From Leptospira sp. B5-022 (GTDB lineage Bacteria > Spirochaetota > Leptospiria > Leptospirales > Leptospiraceae): a stretch of DNA of 64,000 nt. The stretch is taken from NCBI RefSeq assembly GCF_000347035.1, contig NZ_ANIJ01000022.1, positions 1 to 64,000 of the forward strand, written 5' to 3'. Position 1 is the stretch's first letter, and the number at the start of each line of letters is the position of its first letter. Of this stretch, positions 45,180 through 54,180 are shown in pieces. The notes under the pieces are model-generated. The model did not search any database and was not told the DNA's origin. It saw nothing but the letters and a program-made list of their open reading frames with translations. The position numbers and the translations under genes were made by a program.

Positions 45180-47441
45180 TTACTTTTTGCCGCCGATCAG
45201 ATTCAAAGCACTTCCCGCCTTAAACCATTCAATCTGCTGTGCATTATAAGTGTGGTTCACTTTAAATTCATCCTTACTTCCGTCTTTATGATGTAAAACT
45301 AAAGTCAGAGGAGTTCCTTCTTTAAAATCGGTAAGTCCGATAATGTCGATCTTATCGTCTTCCTGGATCTTATCGTAATCCGCTTTATCCGCAAAAGTCA
45401 GAGCAAGCATTCCTTGTTTTTTCAAGTTTGTCTCATGAATACGAGCGAATGATTTTACAAGCACTGCTCTTACTCCCAAGAATCTTGGCTCCATAGCAGC
45501 GTGTTCTCTGGAAGAACCTTCTCCATAATTCTCGTCTCCAACCACTATGGAGCCGATCCCTTTCGCTTTGTACTGGCGTTGTACTTTTGGGACCTCATCG
45601 TAAGATCCATCCAGCTGATTTTTCACGCTATTGATCTTCTCGTTGAAGATGTTCGTAGCTCCTATCAAAAGGTTATTGGAAATATTATCCAAATGTCCTC
45701 TGAATTTCAACCAAGGACCTGCCATAGAGATATGATCGGTCGTACATTTTCCTTTTACTTTGATGAGAAGGTTCAAACCTTTTAGATCCGTACCTTCCCA
45801 TTTAATGAAAGGAGCAAGTAATTGTAGACGATTTGATTTCGGATCCACAACCACTTGTACGTTAGAACCGTCGGCCGCAGGTGCTTGGTAACCGGGATCT
45901 TTCACATCGAATCCTTTTTTAGGAAGTTCGTCTCCATTCGGAGGATCTAATTTAACCTTCTCCCCTTTTTCATTGGTAAGAGTGTCGTTGTTCGGATCGA
46001 AAGTAAGATCTCCAGCAATCGCAAGTGCAGTCACAAGCTCTGGAGAAGCTACGAATGCAAAAGTGTTCGGGTTCCCATCGTTCCTAGATTGGAAGTTGCG
46101 GTTAAAAGAGTGAACAATTGTGTTTTTCTCCTTCTTCTCCGCTCCTACCCTGGACCACATTCCGATACAAGGACCACAAGCGTTTGCAAAAACTTTTGCC
46201 CCGATCTTTTCGAAAATTTTAATATACCCGTCTCTTTCTATCGTAAAACGAACGAGCTCGGAACCGGGAGTGATCGTAAACTCAGCCTTTGGCTTTAAGG
46301 ATTTTTCCGCAGCCTGGTTCGCAAGAGAAGCAGCGCGAGCGATGTCCTCGTATGAAGAGTTAGTGCAGGAACCGATCAGACCAACTTCTACTTTAGTAGG
46401 CCATCCGTTTTTCTTAGCTTCTTCTTTCATTTTAGAAATAGGAGTCGCCAAGTCGGGAGTGAAAGGTCCGTTCAAGTGAGGCTCCAACTCGGAAAGGTTG
46501 ATCTCGATCACTTGGTCGAAGAATTTGTCAGGGTTAGTGTATACTTCCGGGTCTGCGGTGAGGTGTTCCTTCACCCCGTTCGCCAGATCCGCGATATCCG
46601 CTCTTGCGGTAGAGCGAAGGTATCTTTCCATGGACTCGTCATAAGCGAAAGTGGAGGTAGTTGCTCCGATTTCCGCCCCCATATTACAGATAGTACCTTT
46701 TCCGGTACAGGAAAGAGATGAAGCTCCTTCACCGAAATATTCTACAATTGCCCCTGTTCCACCTTTTACGGTGAGAATCCCCGCTACCTTTAAGATAACG
46801 TCTTTTGCAGAAGTCCAGCCGTTGAGTTTTCCGGTCAGTTTCACTCCGATCAATTTAGGCCATTTGAGCTCCCAAGGAAGACCAGCCATCACGTCACAAG
46901 CGTCCGCTCCCCCGACCCCAATCGCAACCATTCCCAATCCACCGGCATTCACCGTATGTGAGTCGGTGCCGATCATCATTCCCCCAGGGAATGCATAATT
47001 TTCTAATACTACTTGGTGGATAATACCAGCTCCCGGTTTCCAGAATCCGATCCCATACTTGTTGGAAACGGAAGAAAGAAAGTCGTAAACTTCCTTGTTT
47101 TCGGTGGAGGCAGTCGCTAAGTCCTCGGAGGAACCGATTTTCGCAGTGATCAAGTGGTCACAGTGCACAGTGGAAGGAACTGCTACCTTACTTCTACCTG
47201 CTGACATAAATTGTAATAAGGCCATCTGCGCAGTTGCGTCCTGCATTGCGACTCGGTCCGGGGCAAAATCAACGTAAGACTTTCCTCTCTCGAAATTGGA
47301 GGAGGGAGTTCCTTCCCAGAGGTGGGAGTAAAGAATTTTTTCGGTCAGAGTGAGAGGTCTGCCGACCACTTCTCTGGCTTTTTTAACCAGGGTCCCGAGT
47401 TTTTCATACCGGGCACGAATCATATCTATATCAAATGCCAT
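45180..47441 (-). CDS. acn: aconitate hydratase (mitochondrial-type)
   Basis: A 753-residue TCA-cycle enzyme interconverting citrate and isocitrate through a [4Fe-4S] cluster. Cluster cysteines lie in TVHCDHL-following segments: [10 protein letters not shown] (about 350) and ACGPCIGMW (about 415). [25 protein letters not shown] and the C-terminal swivel motif [14 protein letters not shown] are present. Length (about 750) and motif spelling fit the mitochondrial/eukaryote-like aconitase rather than AcnA or AcnB. The ATG at 47441 follows CGGAG at proper spacing; earlier in-frame ATGs at 47447 and 47465 lack one. One GGAGTTCCT repeat falls inside the gene at 47305. Confidence 0.93.
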   Translation of the reverse strand: MAFDIDMIRARYEKLGTLVKKAREVVGRPLTLTEKILYSHLWEGTPSSNFERGKSYVDFAPDRVAMQDATAQMALLQFMSAGRSKVAVPSTVHCDHLITAKIGSSEDLATASTENKEVYDFLSSVSNKYGIGFWKPGAGIIHQVVLENYAFPGGMMIGTDSHTVNAGGLGMVAIGVGGADACDVMAGLPWELKWPKLIGVKLTGKLNGWTSAKDVILKVAGILTVKGGTGAIVEYFGEGASSLSCTGKGTICNMGAEIGATTSTFAYDESMERYLRSTARADIADLANGVKEHLTADPEVYTNPDKFFDQVIEINLSELEPHLNGPFTPDLATPISKMKEEAKKNGWPTKVEVGLIGSCTNSSYEDIARAASLANQAAEKSLKPKAEFTITPGSELVRFTIERDGYIKIFEKIGAKVFANACGPCIGMWSRVGAEKKEKNTIVHSFNRNFQSRNDGNPNTFAFVASPELVTALAIAGDLTFDPNNDTLTNEKGEKVKLDPPNGDELPKKGFDVKDPGYQAPAADGSNVQVVVDPKSNRLQLLAPFIKWEGTDLKGLNLLIKVKGKCTTDHISMAGPWLKFRGHLDNISNNLLIGATNIFNEKINSVKNQLDGSYDEVPKVQRQYKAKGIGSIVVGDENYGEGSSREHAAMEPRFLGVRAVLVKSFARIHETNLKKQGMLALTFADKADYDKIQEDDKIDIIGLTDFKEGTPLTLVLHHKDGSKDEFKVNHTYNAQQIEWFKAGSALNLIGGKK

Positions 47442-47608
47442 TGTCATCTCCGATGATGGTTTCATCGTCTCTTAGGGTCGGGGTGCTTGTATAGGATTTT
47501 TCCGCCAAAAGGACAATTTTAAAAATACGGAATATCCGTTTACTATTTAATTAGACGGAGAATGTGGAGAAGTGTCTGGAGTTCCTACCAGAGATTGGGA
47601 GAAAGCAG

Positions 47609-47630
47609 AAAAGGGAGATCACTCCCCTTT
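47609..47630 (-). terminator. probable terminator of the OmpA-domain gene
   Basis: In the leftward direction, AAAGGGGAG (47630-47622) and CTCCCTTT (47617-47610) form a stem with a four-base loop and one bulge, starting at the gene's stop codon and followed by TTCTGCTTTC. Confidence 0.5.
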
Positions 47631-48622
47631 CACTTGACGATTTGGATATCCACTCGTCTATTTTTTTCCGGACTCTGCCCCTTCCTTTCGGAAGAAGAAA
47701 CTATCTGAGAACCTTTTGCTTCCAAAATGAAACGAGAAGTTTCCAAACCATTGCCCAATAAATAATCCCTAACCATTTCCGCTCTGAGCTGGGAAACTTT
47801 CAAATTCACCTCTTCGGTTCCTTCGGAAGAAGCGTGTCCAATCAACACGACCTTCACTCCCGAATTTCTTTTAAGAAGAAGAGTAAGGGAATCCAGGATC
47901 CTTCTCTGTGACTGAGGCACCTTTATATCATTTTTATCGAAAAGGATCGGGGAAGATTGGATTTTAGAAACAAGCTCCCCGTCCTTCCCAGGAAGATCCG
48001 CAGGTTCATGTTTCTGAGAGAAGAAGCCAAAAATATTTCCCTTTTCCGAAGAAGGACTCTCTTTCTTCTCAGCCGGTTGCTTAGATTTACTTTCTTTAAT
48101 TTCTTCGGTATGACTAATAGATCTCTTTCCATTGTTTCGGAATGCAAAATAGATTCCTATTCCAAACCCTGCTAGAATAAGAAGAGAGAGGACGAGAACA
48201 GGAATTTGATTCTGCTTTTTTGCCTGGCCTGCCGAAGGAGTCGGAATATATCCTCTGTATGATGCTTCTGTGTGCTGAGAACTCATGAGACTAATCGCTT
48301 CATCATGAGAAGTGTATTCTTCTTCTTGAGGGGAGGATTTAGTATGAGAAGATTTTTCTGCGGCCCACTTGCGGATCTCTGTGCGAAACCATTCATCCGC
48401 TTTTGTAGTAAATTGAAAATTCTCACGGACATATTCCATCGTTTTCTTTTCGATATCCGTGTAGGTATTATTATCCTTTACAGCATTAAGCAGTTTCTTT
48501 GCATCCGCGATTGAGATCCGGCCGTCTTTTTTACCTGAGGTAGCCTTCTCGGCTAATTCGATGAGGCCTCGATCATATTTTTTGCCTTTTATAGTGACGT
48601 AATAATTCTGCTTCTTAGTCAT
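47630..48622 (-). CDS. membrane-anchored OmpA-domain protein
   Basis: A 330-residue protein with a cytoplasmic N-terminal part of about 140 residues, one transmembrane helix (IPVLVLSLLILAGFGIGIYF), a charged disordered linker and a C-terminal OmpA peptidoglycan-binding domain (about 215-330; VVLIGHASSEGTEEVN, SQLRAEMVRDYLL, ILEAKGSQ, RRVDIQIVK). The N-terminal part has a small helical domain containing GRISIADAKKLLNAVKD, reminiscent of EF-hand-like or TerB-like regions. This layout would tie a cytosolic domain to peptidoglycan across the inner membrane. The ATG at 48622 follows CGGAGA; an upstream GTG at 48637 has none. Confidence 0.8.
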   Translation of the reverse strand: MTKKQNYYVTIKGKKYDRGLIELAEKATSGKKDGRISIADAKKLLNAVKDNNTYTDIEKKTMEYVRENFQFTTKADEWFRTEIRKWAAEKSSHTKSSPQEEEYTSHDEAISLMSSQHTEASYRGYIPTPSAGQAKKQNQIPVLVLSLLILAGFGIGIYFAFRNNGKRSISHTEEIKESKSKQPAEKKESPSSEKGNIFGFFSQKHEPADLPGKDGELVSKIQSSPILFDKNDIKVPQSQRRILDSLTLLLKRNSGVKVVLIGHASSEGTEEVNLKVSQLRAEMVRDYLLGNGLETSRFILEAKGSQIVSSSERKGQSPEKNRRVDIQIVK

Positions 48623-48815
48623 ATTCTCCGTCCACACTATATAGGCCTGGGATCTTTTCAGTCGACGAACCCTTTTTCGGGTAAATCGAATCTTAAGTTA
48701 ATTTGATAGACAATCCGTGCAACAAAAGTTTTGCGAGGCCTATATTCATTATCGAACCGTCTATGACTCTTTCTTGATTCGAAATGAAGTCGGAGAAGAA
48801 TAAAATCCTGTGTTT

Positions 48816-49760
48816 TTAAATTTCTCGCCAATATGGGCTAACTTCCGAGAGGGAGTTCCTTCCCAAAAGTACCATTAAAAGACGATCCAATCCGATCGAA
48901 ATTCCGGAACATTCCGGAATACCTCTTTCCAATGCATGAAGGAACCCCTCATGAACAGGAAAAACTTCCTTACCCAACTTTCTTCTCAGTTCTTGCTCTT
49001 TTTCAAAACGCGTTCTCTGTTCCACCGGGTCTAAAAGTTCGTAAAACGCGTTAGCTAATTCTATTTTTCCGAAATACAATTCAAATCTTTTTGCTACTCC
49101 ATCTTCAATTCTGGAAAGAGCGGCCATTTCAGGAGGATAGTCATAAATGAATTGAAATTCCGAAGTGAAGTTCGGCTCTAATAAGTTTAAGAATATTAGA
49201 AAAAAACAGTCTTCATATTCCATGGCGTCGAAAGAAAGATTCGTAAGGGATAATTCGGTTATTTTTCGCTCCAATGAGTTTCTATCCCAAGGTATTCCTG
49301 CCCTCTGGGAGAGGAGTTCCTTCACTGATTCTCTTTGGAATTGTTTTTCCGGAAGGGGAAGGGTCAACTTGCAAGCTACCCACCGAATCAATTCTTCCAA
49401 AAGGTCCATTGCTTGGTGTAAATCTATATTTGTCTGGTAGAATTCCAGCATCAGGAACTCCGCGGTATGGAAGGAACTCCCCTTCTCCCCTGACCGAAAC
49501 GTATGTGCGATTTCGTAAACCTTTTCCGCGCCTAAAGATAAAGCTTGTTTGAGCGAATATTCCGGGGAGGTAATTAAGTACCCTTTCTCCTCTCCAGAAG
49601 GAGATCCTACCATAAATGGATCCAAATAAGGCTCCATTCCAGGGATTTTTTTTAAAGATGGTGTATCAATCTCAAGGAATCCTTTTTCATGAAAAAAAGT
49701 TCTCGTAGCATGTAAAAATTTGGATCGAAATGACAATATTTCTAAACTGTTCAGATTCAT
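48816..49760 (-). CDS. epmA: EF-P beta-lysine ligase (lysyl-tRNA synthetase paralogue)
   Basis: A 314-residue class II aaRS-like protein without the tRNA anticodon-binding domain, the size of EpmA/GenX/PoxA. It attaches beta-lysine to K33 of EF-P. Motif 2 reads TFRSGEKGSSFHTAEFLMLE (about 85-105) and motif 3 SGISIGLDRLLMVLLG near 288. The start FLHATRTFFHEKGFLEIDTP is the family entry. Together with efp (13503) and epmB (15817) it completes the core pathway in this window. Two GGAGTTCCT repeats lie within the gene and two more near its centre. Confidence 0.9.
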   Translation of the reverse strand: MNLNSLEILSFRSKFLHATRTFFHEKGFLEIDTPSLKKIPGMEPYLDPFMVGSPSGEEKGYLITSPEYSLKQALSLGAEKVYEIAHTFRSGEKGSSFHTAEFLMLEFYQTNIDLHQAMDLLEELIRWVACKLTLPLPEKQFQRESVKELLSQRAGIPWDRNSLERKITELSLTNLSFDAMEYEDCFFLIFLNLLEPNFTSEFQFIYDYPPEMAALSRIEDGVAKRFELYFGKIELANAFYELLDPVEQRTRFEKEQELRRKLGKEVFPVHEGFLHALERGIPECSGISIGLDRLLMVLLGRNSLSEVSPYWREI

Positions 49761-49815
49761 CTTTGAATACGATTGTTCAAAATAGTAAACTAATCCTTTA
49801 GAAAGGGAACCGATT

Positions 49816-50142
49816 GTGGAGTATATCCGAAAATACAGCTACTTTGAAATAAGGAAAAAGACCAAAGCCGTGGAGATTGAGCCACTCGTTGCTGAAGTTA
49901 ACGACCAAGTATTGAACGAGTTGAATTCTGTCTTAGCCATGGCTTTTTATGAAACAAATCGACATGTAAAATTGGAAATTTCAAAATTCGACACCTTGCC
50001 ATTTACAGTAATAGAAAAATTGATTAAATATGCTCTAGATCTGAGAGAAAAAAACCGAGTATTAATTCTTTCCAAACCGAAACCTCCGATTCGGAAATAC
50101 ATTAAAACTTTTTCTTTAGAAGAATTAATTCTGATCCTCTGA
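49816..50142 (+). CDS. STAS-like protein (anti-sigma factor antagonist type)
   Basis: A 108-residue protein beginning with GTG at 49816. The pattern KLEISKFDTLPFTVIEKLIK and a last strand/helix pair resemble STAS domains, which act in partner-switching with anti-sigma kinases. The usual phosphorylated serine in the D-S-S-G loop is not evident; here the loop reads EISKFDTLP, so regulation may differ. It overlaps the convergent DUF4279 gene by 18 bases. It is AT-richer than the core genes. No cognate kinase or phosphatase is adjacent. Confidence 0.55.
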   Translation: MEYIRKYSYFEIRKKTKAVEIEPLVAEVNDQVLNELNSVLAMAFYETNRHVKLEISKFDTLPFTVIEKLIKYALDLREKNRVLILSKPKPPIRKYIKTFSLEELILIL

Positions 50143-50565
50143 CCTTCTCCTTCTTTCAGGAACATTCCAAGCGTGAAAGGTCAATTTCAATCCGAGATTT
50201 CCAAGAAGTAACAGTGTCCGTGCACTTAATGCCGTTTCTTCCAAACTACCATTATTAAATTCAACGGAACAATAAAGTACGACTGCATGTTTTTCGCAAA
50301 AACTTTGAAATTCCTTGCGACGAGGAGCTATTCTTTCCAATAATTCTCGGATATGGTCTTCCAATGGGGAACTTGCATCTCTTTTCGAATGAATTTGCCA
50401 TAGTGAGGAGGTGATCGATTTTCCGGAAATGGCAGGAACTCCTCTATTCACTGACAAGTCCGGTCGGATTCCCAAAGTTCTGGTTACTTCGTGAACATCC
50501 AATCCAGGCTCCGAAACCGCAATAAGAGCCCAGCTTCGTGGAAAAGAAGGATTACTAATTTTCAT
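50125..50565 (-). CDS. DUF4279-like protein
   Basis: A 146-residue soluble protein. The arrangement SWALIAVSEPGLDVHEVTRT, then LGIRPDLSVNRG, SSLWQIHS and PLEDHIRELLERI matches the DUF4279 pattern, a small alpha/beta protein often found singly or near mobile or toxin-immunity genes. No catalytic motif, signal or membrane helix. Its 3' end overlaps the STAS-like gene on the opposite strand. Function unknown; immunity-type roles have been suggested for similar families but nothing here proves it. Confidence 0.62.
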   Translation of the reverse strand: MKISNPSFPRSWALIAVSEPGLDVHEVTRTLGIRPDLSVNRGVPAISGKSITSSLWQIHSKRDASSPLEDHIRELLERIAPRRKEFQSFCEKHAVVLYCSVEFNNGSLEETALSARTLLLLGNLGLKLTFHAWNVPERRRRSEDQN

Positions 50566-50791
50566 AAACTGCCCAAAATCGGACTTTTCACATCGTTAAA
50601 TCGAAATTCTTTGGAATTGCCATTAAAGCCAAATCTCAGGACGTCCAAAAACGCCAAACATATAGCATTTTCCGAATTTTTGTTTTCCAATCAATACATT
50701 TAAAATCCCATTTTTTGCTATGTTACAATTTTGGTGGGAATAATATGTTGTAATGAGGTTAAATTTAACATCCAATACATCTGAGGCGCTT

Positions 50792-51517
50792 ATGAAGAAT
50801 ATTCTGGTAATTGAAGATGATCCGGACATCGGGAATTTGATACGAAAGTCATTGGATTCTGCTCATTACCGAACAACAATTCAAACTTCTGGCGAAGAGG
50901 GGCTAAAATACTATAAAGCAAACCACCCTGACCTCTTGATTTTAGATCTTTCTTTGCCTGACATCGACGGGATGGATGTATGTCGAACCGTCCGAAGATC
51001 TGATGAAAATACTCCAATTTTTATCGTTACCGCTCGAAATGAAGAAATCGATAGAATAATGGGGCTCGAGTTGGGAGCTGATGACTATATCACCAAGCCT
51101 TTCTCGGTAAGGGAATTAAAAACCAGAGTAGATGTATTCTTCCGCAGGTGGGATAAAAAAGCGGGAATTAAACCAAATATCGGAAGCGGCGGAGAAATCA
51201 TCAGAGGTTCTCTGAAAATCGATCCAGTGCGCCGAAGGGTCACCTTGAAAGACCAAGTGATCAATATTTCGCGAAAGGAATTTGATATTTTACAGCTGAT
51301 GGCAACTTCTCCAGGCAAAGTTTTCTCACGAGAAATGATCTTAGAAGCTGTTTGGGGAATGGAATGGGATGGATTTGAAAGAATGATCGATTCCCATATC
51401 AAAAGGATTCGTTCTAAGTTAGAGAAAAATTCTGCCCAACCGGAATGGATAGAAACAATATGGGGTATAGGTTATAGATTTACCGATAACTATGAGGGGA
51501 TTGTAATAATCGATTAG
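50792..51517 (+). CDS. OmpR/PhoB family response regulator
   Basis: A 241-residue two-component regulator. The receiver domain (1-118) has acidic residues EDDPD, phospho-acceptor D52 ([13 protein letters not shown]), T in IVTAR and K in ITKPFSV. The winged helix (about 135-235) contains [20 protein letters not shown] and the GIGYRF-type ending [10 protein letters not shown]. The ATG at 50792 follows GAGG; an upstream ATG at 50753 would add 13 non-homologous residues. No histidine kinase is adjacent, so it is an orphan; the NMT1-type kinase at 39161 and the 7TM kinase at 4955 also lack partners. Confidence 0.93.
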   Translation: MKNILVIEDDPDIGNLIRKSLDSAHYRTTIQTSGEEGLKYYKANHPDLLILDLSLPDIDGMDVCRTVRRSDENTPIFIVTARNEEIDRIMGLELGADDYITKPFSVRELKTRVDVFFRRWDKKAGIKPNIGSGGEIIRGSLKIDPVRRRVTLKDQVINISRKEFDILQLMATSPGKVFSREMILEAVWGMEWDGFERMIDSHIKRIRSKLEKNSAQPEWIETIWGIGYRFTDNYEGIVIID

Positions 51518-51539
51518 ATTTTTTCCCACATATCGTAGA

Positions 51540-51571
51540 GAATCCGCTCTAAAACTTTTAAGAGCGGATTC
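51540..51571. terminator. hairpin after the OmpR-type gene
   Basis: GAATCCGCTCT (51540-51550) and AGAGCGGATTC (51561-51571) are perfect 11-base arms with a 10-base A/T loop, 22 bases after the regulator's stop. A T-run is lacking, but a GGAGTTCCT repeat follows at 51579. It could be a terminator or an mRNA-stabilising stem. Confidence 0.5.
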
Positions 51572-51674
51572 ATTAAAGGGAGTTCCTTCCTAAAACAATC
51601 TCCATCATCCTCAGAAATTATAAATCCTTCAAAAAAATCCGCTCATCCTTTCCATTTCGAGACCAGTCTTTTTT

Positions 51675-52223
51675 ATGGAAAAATTAAAACCTGTTTTTCA
51701 CCGCTCCTTTTCCCAGAACATTTCTTTAGGAAATATAGTTCAAAAAAAGCGTAAAGTCTCTACGCTTCTAATTCCTCCATATTTATCGAAATATGTTCGT
51801 AAACATGGGATTAGCAATTTGCTAAGAAAGACACTTGCAAGACAGCAAAAATGTTTTCATTCGAATAAACGTATTAATTCCGAATCCATATATACCAAAT
51901 ATCAGAACGTTCGGGGAAGATCGAAAGAGAATGGATATGTAGAGTTCAACTTCAGGCCAAGGCCGGAAGATTGGACTCAACTTCGAAGTCTCGCCATTAG
52001 TCACGGAGTTTCAATGTGCTATTTATTTGTGTTACTACTGGAAGAATATAAATCGAAAGGTTTTTCAAATCCAGAAAAAATGATTTGGCAAGTAAAAGCC
52101 GCGATACATGCAAATTTTAATTCAAAGATCTTCTTTCGAGAATTATGGATTTTAGAATATCAATCAGCAAATTCAGATTTTAGAGTAAAGATCCTCATGG
52201 GCCAAAAATTGCATAAAACATAA
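51675..52223 (+). CDS. DUF1564-type Leptospira protein
   Basis: A 182-residue basic protein. The pattern VSTLLIPPYLSKYVRKHG, then FNFRPRPEDWTQLRSLAISHG, followed by SMCYLFVLLLEEYKS matches DUF1564, a multi-copy family that I know only from Leptospira; this is the best taxonomic marker here. These proteins look like DNA-binding (ribbon-helix or Arc-like) factors and occur in repetitive, mobile-rich genome regions, but no function is established. The gene is AT-rich, with an ATG at 51675. It lies in the AT-rich patch that also holds many GGAGTTCCT copies. Confidence 0.85.
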   Translation: MEKLKPVFHRSFSQNISLGNIVQKKRKVSTLLIPPYLSKYVRKHGISNLLRKTLARQQKCFHSNKRINSESIYTKYQNVRGRSKENGYVEFNFRPRPEDWTQLRSLAISHGVSMCYLFVLLLEEYKSKGFSNPEKMIWQVKAAIHANFNSKIFFRELWILEYQSANSDFRVKILMGQKLHKT

Positions 52224-52250
52224 GTTATTATTTAACAATTCTATTCTAAA

Positions 52251-52556
52251 TTAAAAATTATTTAAAAGATTTTCAGCAGAGATCGCAAATTGCAAATCAA
52301 AGCTGGACAATCCCTTCAAGGTGTGGGTGTATAGTTCCACTCTAACGGAACGATAGGAAAAGAAAATTTCCGGATGGTGATCCATTTCGTTAGCTAGATT
52401 TGCTAACGCTTTTATGATTTTGATTCCGTCAAGATATTGAGATAAATCATATACTCTAACAATTCTCGGAACTATATCTCCGGTTGCTATCTCCCAAGTT
52501 GCGGGGAGTTCCTTCCTAATTTGCTCTATCGAAAGCGAAATTGGAGAATTATCCAT
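52251..52556 (-). CDS. phhB: pterin-4a-carbinolamine dehydratase
   Basis: A 101-residue enzyme that dehydrates 4a-hydroxytetrahydropterin; bacterial members may also support molybdopterin metabolism. The catalytic histidines are H60, H61 (MDHHPEIFF) and H78 (VELYTHTLKGLS). VRVYDLSQYLDGIKIIKAL precedes them, as in the family. No phenylalanine hydroxylase gene is visible nearby, so the physiological pterin partner is unknown. It lies 13 bases downstream of the coiled-coil gene in the same direction. Confidence 0.9.
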   Translation of the reverse strand: MDNSPISLSIEQIRKELPATWEIATGDIVPRIVRVYDLSQYLDGIKIIKALANLANEMDHHPEIFFSYRSVRVELYTHTLKGLSSFDLQFAISAENLLNNF

Positions 52557-52569
52557 AAAAACCTCGGAA

Positions 52570-52983
52570 TCAAAGGACTTTTTTCAAGGCTTGCTTGATC
52601 TTCTCCGCATCATCGATTGCACCATTTGAAAGAGATCCTGCACGTGCCATTAAATTGACAGCTCCGTCCATTCTGGCTTTTAACTCTTCTATTTTATGCA
52701 GTTGATCATTCAAAAAGGCGAGTTTAGACTCGATTTCCATTTCCTTCCTCTCCAGAAGTAGTTTGTAATTCTCTAACTCCTGAATTTTTTTGCGGGTTTT
52801 TTTAGCCTCACTGTCCACATCTTTACGATAATATTTCTCTAACTCTTTCTCAGCTTGTGCGTGACGATCAGCCTCTGCCTTGAATTCTCGTTTTAGGTGT
52901 TTCAGTGCCTGACGATACGCTCTGTTGTATATTCTTTGTCTTTGTGTTCTTCTTATCTTAGCTATTTTAGATAAAAAATTCAT
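52570..52983 (-). CDS. basic coiled-coil protein of unknown function
   Basis: A 137-residue, highly charged, almost wholly helical protein. Residues 1-35 are strongly basic (KIAKIRRTQRQRIYNRAYRQ); residues 36-110 form a long heptad coiled coil (AEKELEKYYRKDVDSEAKKT, LNDQLHKIEELKARMDGAV). No signal peptide, membrane helix or enzyme motif. It is co-directional with the pterin dehydratase gene (13-base gap). A structural or nucleic-acid binding role is plausible but not shown. Confidence 0.62.
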   Translation of the reverse strand: MNFLSKIAKIRRTQRQRIYNRAYRQALKHLKREFKAEADRHAQAEKELEKYYRKDVDSEAKKTRKKIQELENYKLLLERKEMEIESKLAFLNDQLHKIEELKARMDGAVNLMARAGSLSNGAIDDAEKIKQALKKVL

Positions 52984-53188
52984 GTGCCATCCACCTTTTA
53001 CCTTGCATATACCGGAATGGTTTTCGCTTCAATTTATATCCGTTTGGTGGTTAGACCTAATATATCGACTTATTTATCCCTACGGTCAAATTTAAAGTCC
53101 TTAATTTTTGCAATTGTATGAATTCAAGATGTAAAATTCTTGAAATTGATAAGCTATACTAACATAAAAGTATATGGAGGGCGTTCTT

Positions 53189-53467
53189 ATGTCTAAAGGT
53201 GATAATCTAAGCGAAGAACTCCAAATTTTGAAAGATAAGGCCAAACAAATCACAGGTAAGGCCCGGGAGGAATACTTGGAACATGTATCTGATCTTAAGG
53301 AAAAGTTAAAGCAAGTAACTGGTGAAACCAGCGAAAAGGCCAAACAAATTATCGATCAAACGGGAACTTATATCAAAGAAAACCCACAGAAAGCAACTTT
53401 GATCGGACTAGGAGTCGGAGTCGGGATAGGCGTGATCATTGGTATGCTTATCGGTCGAAAAAAGTAA
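53189..53467 (+). CDS. ElaB/YqjD/DUF883-like membrane-anchored protein
   Basis: A 92-residue protein with a long amphipathic coiled coil ([20 protein letters not shown] and a second copy-like segment [20 protein letters not shown]) and a C-terminal glycine-zipper membrane helix ([19 protein letters not shown]) ending RKK. This is the DUF883/ElaB pattern; E. coli relatives bind ribosomes at the membrane in stationary phase. The ATG at 53189 follows GGAGG; an in-frame ATG at 53174 lies inside the SD region. It is followed closely by a holin-like gene, as elaB/yqjD is by yqjE. Confidence 0.8.
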   Translation: MSKGDNLSEELQILKDKAKQITGKAREEYLEHVSDLKEKLKQVTGETSEKAKQIIDQTGTYIKENPQKATLIGLGVGVGIGVIIGMLIGRKK

Positions 53468-53482
53468 TACGGAAATAGTCCA

Positions 53483-53866
53483 TTGGCCGCTAAAAAAAAG
53501 GATTCGGAAGAAATTCCTTACGAAAAAAGTGAAAAGCAGGAAGGAACTTCATTTTCAAGTTTCGAATTGAAGGAACACCTTCTCGCTTTTATCAATTCGA
53601 TCTCAGAATATTTCGAAACTCTTCTTCTTCTCGCAAAAAAAATTGCAACGGAAAAGATTGTATTAGGCATTCAAGCCTATATATTCTTCAGGTTCGCTCT
53701 TTTCTTTATAAGTTTAAGTGCTTTATTCTTTTTGGCTGCTTTTTTCCTCTTTTTGCAGAGACAATTTGCAGGAGATCCGTTACCTGCAGCTTTAGGGACT
53801 GGAGGTCTTTGTCTTTTCATCTCTCTAATAGGCATTTTCGCTCTTGTCCGGAAAGTTAGAGCGTAA
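53483..53866 (+). CDS. YqjE-like (phage holin superfamily) membrane protein
   Basis: A 127-residue membrane protein with a polar, acidic start and two helices (FRFALFFISLSALFFLAAFF and LGTGGLCLFISLIGIFALV). This is the actinobacterial/proteobacterial Holin-X, DUF1469 or YqjE arrangement that accompanies DUF883 proteins; it is not a phage gene here. Start is TTG at 53483, 15 bases after the previous stop, with GGAAAT upstream. Probably a membrane stress protein working with its DUF883 neighbour. Confidence 0.72.
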   Translation: MAAKKKDSEEIPYEKSEKQEGTSFSSFELKEHLLAFINSISEYFETLLLLAKKIATEKIVLGIQAYIFFRFALFFISLSALFFLAAFFLFLQRQFAGDPLPAALGTGGLCLFISLIGIFALVRKVRA

Positions 53867-53888
53867 AGAGTGAAGGAACTCCCGCCGT

Positions 53889-54161
53889 ATGCGTAAGCGA
53901 AAATCCAAAGAAAATCTAATCTTCTCCCTAAATCCCCTTTCCGGAGAAGATTACGCTCCCTGGAAAGACCCTTCCAAAATGAACAAGGAAGAACTCAGAC
54001 TCTATCTACAGATCAAAAAATTACAGGTACAACTAAGTTTCGAAAAATTACAATCTTCCATTAGTTATACTGGAATGATAATCGAGGCCTTCCAAAGTCT
54101 CGGGCTTCAAGATTGGGTCCTAAAATTGCTAAACCAACAAGTCGAGGATACTTCAGAGTAA
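53889..54161 (+). CDS. small protein downstream of the DUF883-holin pair
   Basis: A 90-residue basic then acidic protein (start MRKRKSKENLIFSLNPL). A predicted helix pair (EELRLYLQIKKLQVQLSFEK and YTGMIIEAFQSLGLQDWVLK) makes up most of it. It occupies the position of YqjK-like proteins in proteobacterial elaB-yqjE operons, but I see no convincing similarity. The ATG follows a GGAACTCCC copy whose GAAGGAA could serve as ribosome binding site. Ends 20 bases before the convergent pyruvate kinase gene. Confidence 0.6.
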   Translation: MRKRKSKENLIFSLNPLSGEDYAPWKDPSKMNKEELRLYLQIKKLQVQLSFEKLQSSISYTGMIIEAFQSLGLQDWVLKLLNQQVEDTSE

Positions 54162-54180
54162 GTCTGGAGTTCCTACCACT

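Larger units (their letters stand above)
47305..54173. repeat. cluster of 11 GGAGTTCCT 9-mers
   Basis: GGAGTTCCT occurs on the + strand at (8-base core start) 47305, 47578, 48852, 49313, 51579, 52505 and 54166 and on the - strand at 49454, 49473, 50435 and 53875. Three more lie outside: 41607 and 58132 (-) and 45310 (+). Most extend to GGGAGTTCCTTCC or to TGGAGTTCCTACCA. Copies sit both inside genes, in different reading frames, and between genes. By composition alone one would expect fewer than one in 64 kb. Function unknown. Confidence 0.75.

Noticed and set aside
53483..53866. Phage holin, suggesting a prophage
   Set aside because: It sits behind a DUF883 gene in the elaB-yqjE-like order and no other phage gene is near.
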